Positions 37,775 through 47,249 are shown, counted from the first letter of the stretch. The stretch: 64,000 nucleotides of DNA from Solwaraspora sp. WMMA2065 (GCF_030345075.1 NZ_CP128361.1:1612001-1676000); one strand, 5' to 3'. The notes: generated by a model not told the origin, from the sequence alone. Numbers and translations are program-made.

Positions 37775-38807
37775 CCTCGGTCGGCCCGCCGCCGGTGATC
37801 ACTACCGGCGTGGCGCTGTCGAAGTCGGTGCCGCCATGCCAACTGGTGGTGCCGCCGCAGAGACACTGAATCTTGACCTGCTGCCCCAGGACGACCCGGA
37901 TCCGCACCTTGGAACCGGAGCCGAGTGATCCGACGCCCACCGACTCACCGGTGGTCACGTTGCGCAGCACCACCCGATTGTCCGAGCCCGCCGGCGGGTC
38001 AGGAAAGTTGACGATGGCGGATACGCCACGCTTGACAGTGAAGTCGATGATAGGCGAATTGCCCGGTACAGCGGCCTGGATCAGATCAGCTCGTAGTCGG
38101 TTGCCGCCACCGCCGCTCCACTGGTCTGCATGGCCGGGGATCCGGAACAGCAGCGGCCACTCGTACGGGCCGAGCCAGAGAATGCTGAAACTGCCGTCGG
38201 AAGCGATCCCGGAGGCGTAGGGCTGCCAGCGGTTCTCCGGCTCCGGGGCGACGATCCCGACGGTGCCGCCCTGCCCTGGGGGCGGGATCTCCTCCGGTGC
38301 CGGGAGCTTACCCCGAATCGAGCCACGCCGATCAATGAAGATCGTCGGGGCGGTCTTGGTCTCACCTGGCACCGACGCGGTGATCAAACGAGCCGACTGT
38401 TGTGTCCCGGTGCCACCGGACGGCCCCACCCACTGTGACCCGTACATAGTGCTGGGCGGAACGAACGCGAACAGGTTGTACGACCCGGGCGCCGCCACCG
38501 GCACGTTCACCCGCCCCAGTCCGGTACTCTTCGGCCGGCACCCGTCCGGGAAGCTGAAGGTGCCTCGCGCGGGAACGGCGATGACGCAGACGCCTTTCAT
38601 CGGCAGGCCGGTGTCGCGGGCGTACACCCAGGTTTTGATGTACGCCTCGGTAGACTGTGCGGCGGCGGCACGCGCCGGTGGCCCGCCGACCATGGTGACG
38701 ACGAGGGTTGCGATCACGACCGCCACACCTGTCATCCGGAACCTGGTCACCCTCTGATGGTGCTGGCCATGCACCTCACCAGACGATCCCCTGCTGCTGC
38801 CTGCCAT
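37752..38807 (-). CDS. secreted protein of unknown function, paralogue 1
   Basis: A 351-residue exported protein: signal peptide (hydrophobic residues about 25-45, Ala-rich end), then a beta-rich domain with 'TGLPMKGVCVIAVP', 'GSYNLFAFVPP', 'YGSQWVGPSGGTG', and a middle 'LGPYEWPLLFR'. The C-terminal module has 'GQQVKIQCLCGG' and 'WHGGTDF'. The first part resembles carboxypeptidase-regulatory-like sandwich domains. Two homologues follow. ATG 38807 has agggag. The 3' end overlaps the PurA-like gene by 23 bp. I do not recognise a function. Confidence 0.75.
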   Translation of the reverse strand: MAGSSRGSSGEVHGQHHQRVTRFRMTGVAVVIATLVVTMVGGPPARAAAAQSTEAYIKTWVYARDTGLPMKGVCVIAVPARGTFSFPDGCRPKSTGLGRVNVPVAAPGSYNLFAFVPPSTMYGSQWVGPSGGTGTQQSARLITASVPGETKTAPTIFIDRRGSIRGKLPAPEEIPPPGQGGTVGIVAPEPENRWQPYASGIASDGSFSILWLGPYEWPLLFRIPGHADQWSGGGGNRLRADLIQAAVPGNSPIIDFTVKRGVSAIVNFPDPPAGSDNRVVLRNVTTGESVGVGSLGSGSKVRIRVVLGQQVKIQCLCGGTTSWHGGTDFDSATPVVITGGGPTEVTFLPPQ

Positions 38808-38841
38808 GTCGTCACTCCCTATTCAAGGACGTCTGTCCGCG

Positions 38842-39861
38842 CTACCGCATGTCAAGGTTGATGCCTTCGTAGTAGGCCACGGCAATCGGCGTGGCGCTGG
38901 CAAAGTCGGTCCCGCCGTACCAGCGTGTCCCGTCGGGGCAGTGGCACTCGACCTTGACCTGCTGGCCACCGACGACTCGCGCACGAGCTGCGTTCTTCCC
39001 CCCGTCGAACTCACCTACCCCCATCACGTCCCTGGTAGCGCTGTTGTAGAACACGACCCGCCCCGCCTGGCCAGTCGGCAAGCTGCTGACCTGGACTCCG
39101 AAGGCAGCTCCCCTGAACTGCAGCGTGCGGAACGTGTACCGGTCGGCCGAGCCGCCGACGACCGCGGGAACCGTCTCGGCAAGAAGTCGATTGCCAACCT
39201 GCCCGCTCCACAGTGCCCAGTCGAGCTGCGGCCGGAACAACAACGGCCACTCGTACGGCCCGACCCAGTCGATGTCGAACGTCCCGTCGACGTCAACCGG
39301 CACGGATCGCGGCTCCTGGTGCACGTCGAGCTCCGGCTGCGCGATGGAGATCAGCCCTGCGGGGTCCCCAGCCCAGTGGTCGACCACGCCGCTAATCGTG
39401 GCGCGCGGATCCAGCAGGATCTGTGCGACCCGTTTCGTCTCGCCAGCGGCGAGGGTGACCCGCCGGGCGTCCTGCTGCCTGCCGGTGCCGCCGTCCGGGC
39501 CTACCCACTGGGCACCGTACGGGCTGTCCAGCTTCGGCAGGGCGAACAGGTTGTACTGCCCCGGCCCCGGCACGTCGACGGTCACCCGACCACCACCGCC
39601 GCTGCGGGCCGGGCACGCGTTCGGCAGGCTGAACGTCGGCACCGGCATGGCCAGCACGCAGACGCCCTTGACCGGCTCGCCGGTGGCCCGGTCGAACACC
39701 CGGGTGGTGATGGCGGCACCAACGTCGGCTGGCACCGCCGCCGCGCCGCTGGTCATCACCACTGCCAGCGCTACCCCGGCCGCAACCGACAACAGCCGCC
39801 GAGTGTGGCCGGAGCGGACACCCGACCGGGCATCCGGAAACCACTGCCTACTGCTCGTCAC
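38842..39861 (-). CDS. secreted protein of unknown function, paralogue 2
   Basis: A 339-residue homologue of the neighbouring secreted protein with the same order of motifs: signal peptide, 'TGEPVKGVCVLAMP', 'GQYNLFALPK', 'YGAQWVGPDGGTG', 'VGPYEWPLLFR', 'GQQVKVECHC' and 'WYGGTDF'. Conserved Cys residues suggest disulphides outside the cell. It ends 34 bp upstream of paralogue 1, so the two are probably one transcript. GTG 39861 is a tentative start because no close Shine-Dalgarno sequence is visible. Confidence 0.72.
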   Translation of the reverse strand: MTSSRQWFPDARSGVRSGHTRRLLSVAAGVALAVVMTSGAAAVPADVGAAITTRVFDRATGEPVKGVCVLAMPVPTFSLPNACPARSGGGGRVTVDVPGPGQYNLFALPKLDSPYGAQWVGPDGGTGRQQDARRVTLAAGETKRVAQILLDPRATISGVVDHWAGDPAGLISIAQPELDVHQEPRSVPVDVDGTFDIDWVGPYEWPLLFRPQLDWALWSGQVGNRLLAETVPAVVGGSADRYTFRTLQFRGAAFGVQVSSLPTGQAGRVVFYNSATRDVMGVGEFDGGKNAARARVVGGQQVKVECHCPDGTRWYGGTDFASATPIAVAYYEGINLDMR

Positions 39862-40056
39862 TGCCCACCTGCCAATCCTTCCTGCACGTCGAGTAATCAA
39901 AGGCCTACCACGCGCATGGATGATCGTCGGGGACGTCGAGGGCCCGGACAGCCGGCGTGTCGACGAGTGTCCGTCATCCAGGTGTCGCCGGCCGGTGCGT
40001 GGGTAGGTCCGGAGAGGTCCGACCCTCCGCTCGAACACGACCCAGGGAAACTCACC

Positions 40057-41484
40057 GTGCCGACCGCCTTCCTTCTGCGCCAACAGCCCACCCCCGTCCC
40101 GGCCGGCCGGGGCCAGCTCCGGTGGTACGGGCCCGGCTTGCTGTGGATGGTGTCGTCGGTGGGTTCCGGCTCGGTGCTGTTCACCCCCCGGATCGGCGCG
40201 CGGTACGGCTACGAACTGCTGTGGCTGGCGCTGATCGTGACCGTTCTCATGTGGATCATGATCCGGGAGGCTGGCCGGTACAGCGTGGCCACCGGCCGCA
40301 CCCTGCTCGACGGCTTCCGCGACGTACCGGGGCCGGCCAACTGGGCGATCTGGGTGATCTTCGTGCCGCAGATCGTCGCCGGGGTGGTCACCATCGCCGG
40401 TATCGCCGCCCTGGTCGGCAGTGCGCTCATGGTGGCGCTGCCCGGCGGACAGGCGGTCTACGCCAGCGCCGTCATCCTCGGCTCCGGGGCACTGGTGCTG
40501 GCCGGCCGTTACCGGGGCGTGGAACGGATCACCGCGGTGATGGCCCTGGTCCTGGTCGGCGCGGCCCTCACCGCGGCGGCCAGCACGGTCAGCGGCGACA
40601 TCGCGACGGGCCTGGTGCCGGGCGCGCCGGACGACCTCGACCTGTACTTCGTGCTGCCCTGGGTCGGATTCATCCTGGCCGGCGCCGTCGGCATCATGTG
40701 GTTCTCCTACTGGGTGGCGGCGCGTGGCTTCGGCGGGCCGACAGGCCCGTCCTCGTCGACGGATCAGACTGATGCCGGGGCCCGCGACGATGTGCCTTCG
40801 GACGGGCAGGCCGGCCGCGACGAGCGGATCGAGCGGGTACGCGGCTGGACCCGGACGATGAGCCGGACCGCCGCGCTCGGCGTCGCCGGCGGTGGACTGG
40901 TCATCGTCTCCTTTCTGGTGCTGGGCGCCGAACTGCTCGCCCCGCAGGGGCGGGTACCCGACGGGGTCGACGTCGCCCGCGACCTGACCGCGCTGCTCGG
41001 CGACCTGTGGGGCACCTTCGGTGAGGTGCTGCTGCTGACCTGTGTGGTGGTTGCTCTCTGGGGCACCATCTTCGCCAACCAGGACGGCTGGGCGCGCACG
41101 TACGCTGACGCCACCAGACTGATCACCGCCGGCCGATCCGACGACGAGCCGGCTGATGACGGCGAACATACCGGCAGGCTGGCCCGTCTGATCCGCCACC
41201 CACGGGCGGTCTACCTGACCTATGTCGCGGTCGCCATGACTCTCGCCCCGCTGGTGCTGTTCCTGCTGGTCCGCAACCCGGTCGAGATCCTGTCGGTCGG
41301 CGGTATCATCGCCGCCGCGCACACCCCCGTCGTGGTCGGCCTCACCCTGTACGTCAACCGCCGGCTCCCCGCACCGGTACGGCCGTCGTGGACCAGCCAG
41401 GTGGCGCTCGGCACCGCCGGGTTGTTCTTCGGCGCCTTCGCCGTCGTCTACCTGCTGAGCCTGGTCGGAGTCCGGATCGGTTGA
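40057..41484 (+). CDS. Nramp-like transporter lacking canonical metal-binding motifs
   Basis: A 475-residue protein with about 11 membrane helices and Nramp-like spacing, for example 'GARYGYELLWLALIVTVLMWIMI' in two parts after helix 1. Helix 1 has 'VGSGSVLFTPRIG' where Nramps have DPGN, and helix 6 has 'IMWFSYWVAARG' where MPH is expected. An acidic loop of about 45 residues follows helix 6. It probably moves something other than Mn or Fe. GTG 40057 chosen (aggga upstream). It lies between the second and third secreted paralogues on the opposite strand. Confidence 0.75.
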   Translation: MPTAFLLRQQPTPVPAGRGQLRWYGPGLLWMVSSVGSGSVLFTPRIGARYGYELLWLALIVTVLMWIMIREAGRYSVATGRTLLDGFRDVPGPANWAIWVIFVPQIVAGVVTIAGIAALVGSALMVALPGGQAVYASAVILGSGALVLAGRYRGVERITAVMALVLVGAALTAAASTVSGDIATGLVPGAPDDLDLYFVLPWVGFILAGAVGIMWFSYWVAARGFGGPTGPSSSTDQTDAGARDDVPSDGQAGRDERIERVRGWTRTMSRTAALGVAGGGLVIVSFLVLGAELLAPQGRVPDGVDVARDLTALLGDLWGTFGEVLLLTCVVVALWGTIFANQDGWARTYADATRLITAGRSDDEPADDGEHTGRLARLIRHPRAVYLTYVAVAMTLAPLVLFLLVRNPVEILSVGGIIAAAHTPVVVGLTLYVNRRLPAPVRPSWTSQVALGTAGLFFGAFAVVYLLSLVGVRIG

Positions 41485-41501
41485 CCCGGTCCGGCACCGA
41501 C

Positions 41502-42171
41502 TCACAGGATCAGGTTCAACCAGTCCCGGTGACGGACCCGTACCGAGGCGGCCGTCGCGAAGTCCGAACCGCCGTACCAGCGGTCGCCACCCGTACAGCG
41601 GCACCGGATCTTCACGTGCTGCCCGCCGCTGACCCGCAATAAATCCCCAGGTGGCGTCGTCGCCGATCGCCACCGACCCGACATGCTCGCCGGATCCGGA
41701 GTTGTACAGGACCAGTTGCCGGCCGGCGCTCGTCGGCTCGTCGGCTCGTCGGCTCGTCGAGGATGTGAACGGTCAACTCGCCGCCGTGCCGCAGCCGGTA
41801 GGTCGCCGGGTCCGGGGTGCCGACGACCGCCGGGACGAGGTCGGCCTGGGCACGCCCGGCGACACCGACCACACCGCGGCGGGCCCCGGACTGGACCCGG
41901 GTGCCGCCGTCCGGTCCAACCCACTGCGCGCCGTACGGGCTGCCCGGAGCCGGCAACGCGAAGAGGTGGTAGGAGCCGGCCCTGCTACATCGATGGACAC
42001 CCGGCCGGTACGGCCGCTGTTCGGCCGGCACTGCGCTGGAATGCTGAACACCCTGACCGGGGTCGCGAACACGCATACGCCAGCTACCCGGGCACCAGTG
42101 TTGCGGTCGCGCACCCACGTATCGATCCTGGCGGTCTCGGCACTGGCCGGGGCGGCTGCCGTCATGGACAC
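41502..42171 (-). pseudogene. broken third copy of the secreted paralogue
   Basis: Homology to the two secreted paralogues is spread over three frames. 'IDTWVRDRNTGARVAGVCVFATP' in part appears in one frame, 'GSYHLFALPAPGSPYGAQWVGPDGG' in part in a second, and 'SGGQHVKIRCRC' with 'WYGGSDF' in a third. The signal-peptide core is missing, and the middle GPYEWPLLF segment is deleted. A frame change falls at or close to the octamer repeat at 41728-41759. No product is expected. Confidence 0.82.
41728..41759. repeat. 4 x 8-bp tandem repeat (GCTCGTCG)
   Basis: Four perfect tandem copies of GCTCGTCG occupy 41728-41759, inside the broken paralogue. The unit length is not a multiple of three, so gain or loss of one copy shifts the frame. 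It is the likely slippage site behind one of the frame changes. Confidence 0.92.
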
Positions 42172-42452
42172 CTGTCAACCTCATCGACCTGCCAGGGACG
42201 GCTCCGCTCGCTACATCCCCACTACGCTCAGACTTCGGTCATGCGCCGTTCGTGTCGTCCTCGCTCCGGAGATGGGCCCCGATCTCGGGCTCATGGTCGC
42301 CCCCAGCTCCGCAAGGCCATCCCACCGGCTGCTGCCGAAAAATGATCGCTTTCCGTACCGAGAGCGACGGAATGCGCATCGACCACGCGGACCGTTTCCG
42401 CCCACCGGGCAGCCCAGCAATCACCATCAGTGGTGGATCTATGACGCCCGGC

Positions 42453-42659
42453 TCATCCTTGACGGAGGTACTCGGCGGCGAGGCCGGCCAGCGCGGCGAC
42501 TATCCCGCCGATCGCGCTCACCGCAGCCGATCGCCCGGAGCCACCGGCCACGAGCATGATGACGACAATCGCCACGACGCCGAACAGGCCCACGCCAAGT
42601 GTCCGATTGACGACAGCGACCCGGCGAAGGCCAGGTCGACCTTGATCCGACTGGTCCAT
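42453..42659 (-). CDS. small two-helix membrane protein
   Basis: A 68-residue protein with a charged N-terminus, two hydrophobic segments ('TLGVGLFGVVAIVVIMLVAG' and 'AVSAIGGIVAALAGLAAEYL') and a short C-terminal tail. ATG 42659 is preceded by gaggag eight bases upstream, supporting a real gene. It is divergent from the large XRE regulator, with 172 bp between. Function unknown. Confidence 0.7.
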   Translation of the reverse strand: MDQSDQGRPGLRRVAVVNRTLGVGLFGVVAIVVIMLVAGGSGRSAAVSAIGGIVAALAGLAAEYLRQG

Positions 42660-42763
42660 TGTCTTCGCTCCTCACCCACCGTCCGGCGCCATCACCGCCG
42701 CCCTTCCAGGACAGCAGCGACCAGGTAGCGCCGACACGCCCCGTTACCGGATACGCAAGCGCT

Positions 42764-42790
42764 TTGCACGCGCTGGCACGTCCGTTGCAC
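42764..42790 (+). promoter_or_regulatory. three phased T(T/G)GCAC repeats upstream of the XRE gene
   Basis: TTGCAC (42764), TGGCAC (42774) and TTGCAC (42785) recur at 10- and 11-bp steps, that is, on one face of the helix, 42 bp before ATG 42832. Such phased arrays suit cooperative binding by the adjacent regulator. Confidence 0.5.
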
Positions 42791-42831
42791 AGTGGAGGCA
42801 ATACCGAGCGTGACCATGGTGGGAGACTGCG

Positions 42832-44211
42832 ATGAGCGGCGACCGCCGGTGGGCTGGCCTTCCCGAGACACGTCGGGCGGCGGCAGCCGGCGACTACGGC
42901 AACCTGATCCGGCTGGCCCGCACGGCCGCCCGGCTGACCCTCGCGGAGGCCGGAAGACGCTGCGGCTACTCCGCGGCGAGCCTGTCGCGGATAGAACGCG
43001 GCCGCCAGCGCCTGACTGACGTGTCCGCCCTACGACGGCTCGCCGACGTGTTCGACATTCCACCGGAGCTGTTCGGCTTGACCAACTCTGGCACATCGGC
43101 CAGCCACCACGGGTCCACTTCGATCGTTAGGCTTCCCGGTAGCCGATCCTGGCCGCAGACGGGAGAGGACGTGATCCGACGGCGCGCGGTACTGAGCGGT
43201 CTGGCGGGGCTCGCCGGTGCGGCCATCCCCACGGGCCCAGGCTCTGCCGGCCACGCCACTGCCCGCCCGCCGCAGCTGGCGGCCGGACTGTCGGGCCTGC
43301 TCCTCGGCGCGGAGCCGAGCACCACCCCACCTGTCGGCCCGGTCGAGCTGCGCACCACGCTGGCCGCCGCGTCGGCGGACCTTCAGGCGTGTCGGTACGC
43401 GCGACTCGCCACCCGCCTACCGCAGCTGGTCACCGGCGCGGCGACGGTCACCGCGAACGCCGCCGATGACCGACGATGTGCCGCCACCGCCCTGGCGACC
43501 CGGGCATACCACCTCACCGCACAGGTGCTGATCAAGCTGCACGAGGACGGCATGTCCTGGTCGATCATGGACCGGGCTGGTCAGACGGCGCGAGCCTGCG
43601 GGGACCCGCTGCTGCAGGCCGAACATGCCCGGATCACCGCGATCGTGCTCCGCCGGACCCTACACCGCGACACCGCCCAGAAGGTCGTGCTCACCGGCGC
43701 GGCGACGCTCGACACCGCCACCGGGCTGCGGCAACGCGATGACGTCACCGCGTACGGGCGGCTCCTCGCCACCGCCGCCTACACGGCCGCACTCGGCGAC
43801 CAGCGGGAAACCGCTCTGGATCTACTCGCCGAGGCGGACGAGGCCACCCGGCGAGCGGACCTGAAGGCCGCCTTCGGCAGCGTCGATGTCGCGTTGTACC
43901 GGATCGGAGTCTGCCGAGCGCTGGGTGACTTCGGCGCAGCGGTCGAATGCGCCCGCACCATCACCCCGCAGCAGTTGGGCACCGTGGAGCGTCGGGCCCG
44001 CTACTGGCAGGACACCGCGCTGGCGTTGCACGGCCGAGGCGCGGACACCGAGGCGTACCGGGCGTTGCTCGCCGCCGAGCAGACCGCGCCGCAGGAGGTC
44101 CGCTACCGGCCGTGGGCTCAGCGGTTGACCGTCGACCTGCTGGCGAGCGACCGCCACCGGTCTCTTCCGGACCTGCGCGCCTTCGCCACCCGCATCGGGG
44201 CCGACGCGTAA
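42832..44211 (+). CDS. large XRE-family regulator with TPR-like C-terminal region
   Basis: A 459-residue regulator. The N-terminal HTH (about 25-85) includes 'LTLAEAGRRCGYSAASLSRIERGRQRLTDVSALRRLAD' in pieces. A twin-Arg-like linker 'IRRRAVLSGLAGLAGAAIP' sits near residue 120, a known oddity of this actinobacterial class that does not imply export. Residues 170-455 are alpha-helical, TPR-like repeats. gggag precedes ATG 42832. The ligand and targets are unknown. Confidence 0.84.
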   Translation: MSGDRRWAGLPETRRAAAAGDYGNLIRLARTAARLTLAEAGRRCGYSAASLSRIERGRQRLTDVSALRRLADVFDIPPELFGLTNSGTSASHHGSTSIVRLPGSRSWPQTGEDVIRRRAVLSGLAGLAGAAIPTGPGSAGHATARPPQLAAGLSGLLLGAEPSTTPPVGPVELRTTLAAASADLQACRYARLATRLPQLVTGAATVTANAADDRRCAATALATRAYHLTAQVLIKLHEDGMSWSIMDRAGQTARACGDPLLQAEHARITAIVLRRTLHRDTAQKVVLTGAATLDTATGLRQRDDVTAYGRLLATAAYTAALGDQRETALDLLAEADEATRRADLKAAFGSVDVALYRIGVCRALGDFGAAVECARTITPQQLGTVERRARYWQDTALALHGRGADTEAYRALLAAEQTAPQEVRYRPWAQRLTVDLLASDRHRSLPDLRAFATRIGADA

Positions 44212-44286
44212 TCCGATCCGCCCGAGCAAACGTCCCACCGTAGTGTCGCGTCGATGACGCGCAGTGGTCCAACAACAGCTGTTGCC

Positions 44287-44349
44287 GTGGCTCAGCGGGT
44301 GACGCGGCACCATCCAGGTCGAACCGGTAGTGCAGGTCCGCTGAGCCAC
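44287..44349. repeat. 12-bp inverted repeat with 39-base loop
   Basis: GTGGCTCAGCGG (44287-44298) pairs perfectly with 44338-44349. It follows the XRE gene by 75 bp and precedes the IS copy. It could act as a terminator, but the long loop makes this uncertain. The rest of the 228-bp gap before the IS shows nothing else except a CAACAGCTGTTG palindrome near 44273. Confidence 0.5.
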
Positions 44350-44555
44350 CCGGGAAGTCCCCGCCAGATGCTGCACCACGTCGACACGGGCGTCTCCAAT
44401 GCGGTGAGCGCTGACAAATCCGTGGTGTAGGTGTACTCGGAGGCTTATTCAGCAGGGTCCAGTAACCCACAGTGGACCCCCCGATGAATGAGACGGCCCG
44501 CCCTCCCATAGGATGGAGTTTCCACACAACAACCAAAGAAAGCGGACCGCCGAGC

Positions 44556-44693
44556 ATGTATCATACCACCGGCTTCACGACCGATCAGATTCGCGACCTC
44601 TGCGTGCTGGTCCGCGCCGAATGCCGGAACCTGGGCATGGAACCGTGGCCCCCGGTCCTCGGCCTCTACCGTGCCCTCGTGGTCGCGTTGACC
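44556..44693 (+). pseudogene. 5' part of interrupted IS5-type transposase
   Basis: The first 46 codons of the transposase, starting 'MYHTTGFTTDQIRDLC', identical in protein to intact copy 2 at 52199. The reading frame is broken at 44693, where the IS66 element enters. The rest resumes at 46618. On its own this fragment contains no DDE residue. Confidence 0.88.
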
Positions 44694-46617
44694 GTAAGTA
44701 GTCCCAAGTCTCGTGGGGTTGGGCGACGCGGTTTGTGGGCATGCTGATGGTCGGCGTGGCCGGGTGTGGCGTCGCCGTCGCCGTCGCGGTGGTCGGTGTG
44801 GGTGTCAGCCGGTCGGGGGTGGCTGGGCCCAGGTGTGCAGGTCGGCGGGGGACGCGGTCCAGGGCAGGAATCGTTGGAGGTCGGGGCCGGTCAGGGGTCT
44901 GCCGCCGTTGCGACCGCAGGCGTCGAGGTAGGCGGTGAGGTAGGTCAGGACGTTGAGGCCGGCCTGTTCGGCGGTGGCGGTGACGGTCCAGACGGTCGCG
45001 GCGAGGCGCGCGGCGTCGTCGGTGCGGGAGCCGTAGGCGTTCTTGCGGGTGATGACGGGCCGTCGCAGTGCCCGCTCGGACGTGTTGTTGTCCAGGCTGA
45101 TCATCGGGTAGTCGCGGTGCGCGGTCAGGCCGTCCCACTCGCGGTCCAGGGTGGCCAGGGCCTTCTTCGCGGGTTGTTGCAGGCCGGGGCTGGCCATCTG
45201 GGCCTGCCGGGCGGTGTCGATCGCCTGCAGGGCGGTGTCCCAGGCGGTGTACGCGTCGTCCAGCCGGGTCGCCGCCGTCCCTGCGGCGGCCGTGGATGCG
45301 TTCCACGCGTCGGTCAGCTCGTCGTGGGCGTGGTACAGGGCCTTGATCCGGTCCAGCCAGTCTCGGGTCCAACACGCCAGTTGGGTCGGGTTCGCGTCCC
45401 CGGCGCGCACGAAGTACCGGCGGACATGGGCCCAGCAGTACAGGTTGGTCAGGCCGTCGGTCCTACGCCCGGCCGAGGCGTAGACGGTGTAGAAGTCGCT
45501 GGAGACGACCAGCCGCCGTGGCCCACCATCAGCGTGCGGGGTCAGCTGTCCGGTGGCGGTGTCGATCCCGGCGTGGCGGGCCAGAACAGCGCCGGCGCGG
45601 GTCGGGTCCATCACGAAACAGGTGGTGTCCGCGCCGATGAACACCCACAGCCACCAGCGGGCCGGCCCGTCACCACCATCGGGGGTGAACACGTGCCACG
45701 ACGTCTCGTCGGCGTGCGGATGCCACGAATCACGGGACCGGGCGACAATCCGCTCCTCCAACGGCGCCAGCAACGTCCCGGCGGCCGCGCAGGTCCCGAC
45801 CAACGTCGAGGAGCTGACCTCGGCGCCCTGGCGTGCCAGCCCGGCGATCAGGGAGTTCCGGGAGCGCCCGGCCACGAACCGTTCGACCAGCAGCATCGCG
45901 ATGAACCCGTTACTGAACCGGCCCTTGCCGACCGCTTTCGGCGGGCCCGGCGCGGTCACCGTCCTCGCCCCGGCACACCGGCACCGCCGCCGGTACCGGC
46001 GCCGACGGTGCACCACCACCCGCACCGTCACCCGCCAATCGACCTGCTCGAAGGCGTGATCGTCGAACGCCTCGAACCGCGACGAACAGTCCGGGCAGCA
46101 GTACCCGCCCCCGGCGAAGTCCCACACCACCTCCACCCGCGGCAGATGCGAGTAATCCCTGCGACCGGCCCGCCCTCCCGGCCCCCGCCGCGGTGCCCTC
46201 TCCCGCTCACGCTCGCCAGGCTCACCGCCATACCCACCCTGGCCGTCACCGTCGCCCGCCGTCGGCTGCGGCCGAACCCGCTCCGACGAACGCCCGAACA
46301 CCAACCGCTGCAACACCGCCAACTCCGCCGACACCCGCTCCAACTCGGCCTCACGCCGCACATCACGTTCCCGCAACCGCTCGTTCTCCACCCGCAGCGC
46401 CGCGTTCTCCTCCCGCAACTGCCCGGCCAACCGCTCCCACCGCTCGTTGGCCTCCACCACCCGAGCCAGCGCAGACCTCAACCCCGCGTCAGCATCCGCC
46501 TCCACCGAAGCACCAACCGAGACCGTCACGGCCGCAAATCAACACCACCACGGCTGCCGGAGCACGCACCAACTGTCCGACTACACAAAGTCACCCACGG
46601 GAACTGGGACTACTTAC
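44694..46617 (-). mobile_element. IS66-family element A inside the IS5-type copy
   Basis: 1,924 bp with terminal inverted repeats starting GTAAGTAGTCCCA on both ends. It is flanked by an 8-bp target duplication cgttgacc (44686-44693 and 46618-46625). GTAA ends and 8-bp duplications are the hallmark of IS66. It carries only the tnpC-type transposase and no tnpA or tnpB accessory genes. Confidence 0.93.
44805..46529 (-). CDS. tnpC: IS66-family transposase (element A)
   Basis: A 574-residue IS66 TnpC. It has an N-terminal coiled coil ('VEANERWERLAGQLREENAALRVENERLRERD' region), a zinc-binding segment 'CCPDCSSRF', then the catalytic core with 'HADETSWHV' (first Asp), 'YCWAHVRRYF' and 'NNTSERALRRPVI' (Glu). 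GTG 46529 is taken as the start. It appears intact and could be active. Confidence 0.92.
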   Translation of the reverse strand: MTVSVGASVEADADAGLRSALARVVEANERWERLAGQLREENAALRVENERLRERDVRREAELERVSAELAVLQRLVFGRSSERVRPQPTAGDGDGQGGYGGEPGERERERAPRRGPGGRAGRRDYSHLPRVEVVWDFAGGGYCCPDCSSRFEAFDDHAFEQVDWRVTVRVVVHRRRRYRRRCRCAGARTVTAPGPPKAVGKGRFSNGFIAMLLVERFVAGRSRNSLIAGLARQGAEVSSSTLVGTCAAAGTLLAPLEERIVARSRDSWHPHADETSWHVFTPDGGDGPARWWLWVFIGADTTCFVMDPTRAGAVLARHAGIDTATGQLTPHADGGPRRLVVSSDFYTVYASAGRRTDGLTNLYCWAHVRRYFVRAGDANPTQLACWTRDWLDRIKALYHAHDELTDAWNASTAAAGTAATRLDDAYTAWDTALQAIDTARQAQMASPGLQQPAKKALATLDREWDGLTAHRDYPMISLDNNTSERALRRPVITRKNAYGSRTDDAARLAATVWTVTATAEQAGLNVLTYLTAYLDACGRNGGRPLTGPDLQRFLPWTASPADLHTWAQPPPTG

Positions 46618-47249
46618 CGTTGACCTACATGCGTCGTAACCGTGTCCAAGCGGAGATCGCCGAGGCGCACGGCGTCTCCCAGTCGACGATCTCACGGGCG
46701 GTCACCGCCATCACCCCGGTCCTCGACCGCGTGCTGGCGGGGTTCGTGCCGACCGCCGACGAGCTCGACCCGACCGCCCAGTACATCGTCGACGGCACTC
46801 TGTTCCCCTGCTGGTCATGGCGCACGGACCGCTGTCTGTACTCCGGCAAGCACAAGACCACGGGCATGAGCGTCCAGGTCGCCTGTACCCTCGACGGCGC
46901 GCTCGCCTGGGTCTCCGATCCCGTCACCGGCAACCACCACGACTCGTACGCGATCAACGACACCGGTGTTCTCGTCAGCCTGAATCCCGGAGACTGGATC
47001 GGCGACAAGGGCTACGTCGGCAACGGCATGATCACTCCGTACAAGAAGCCCAAGGGCGGCGAGCTCACAGAGTGGCAGAAGGAATACAACAGGCAGGTCA
47101 ACAAGATCCGCTGGGTCGTCGAACAGGTCATCGCAAACCTGAAGACCTGGAGAATCCTGCACACCGACTACCGCAGACCGCTCGCGACCTTCACGGAAAC
47201 GATCTCCTGTGTCATCGGGCTGCACTTCTACAGGATCGCCTGTGAATAG
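46618..47249 (+). pseudogene. 3' part of interrupted IS5-type transposase
   Basis: Continues the transposase from 'LTYMRRNRVQAEIAEAHG' to the natural stop. It includes the DDE residues in 'IVDGTLFPC', 'WIGDKGYVG' and 'WVVEQVIANLKTW'. It has lost its start and first 46 codons to the IS66 insertion. The protein sequence is the same as copy 2. Confidence 0.88.

Noticed and set aside
38806-40056. Extended N-terminus for the Nramp-like gene
   Set aside because: The 417 extra codons are antisense to secreted paralogue 2 and lack homology; the transporter fold begins after GTG 40057.
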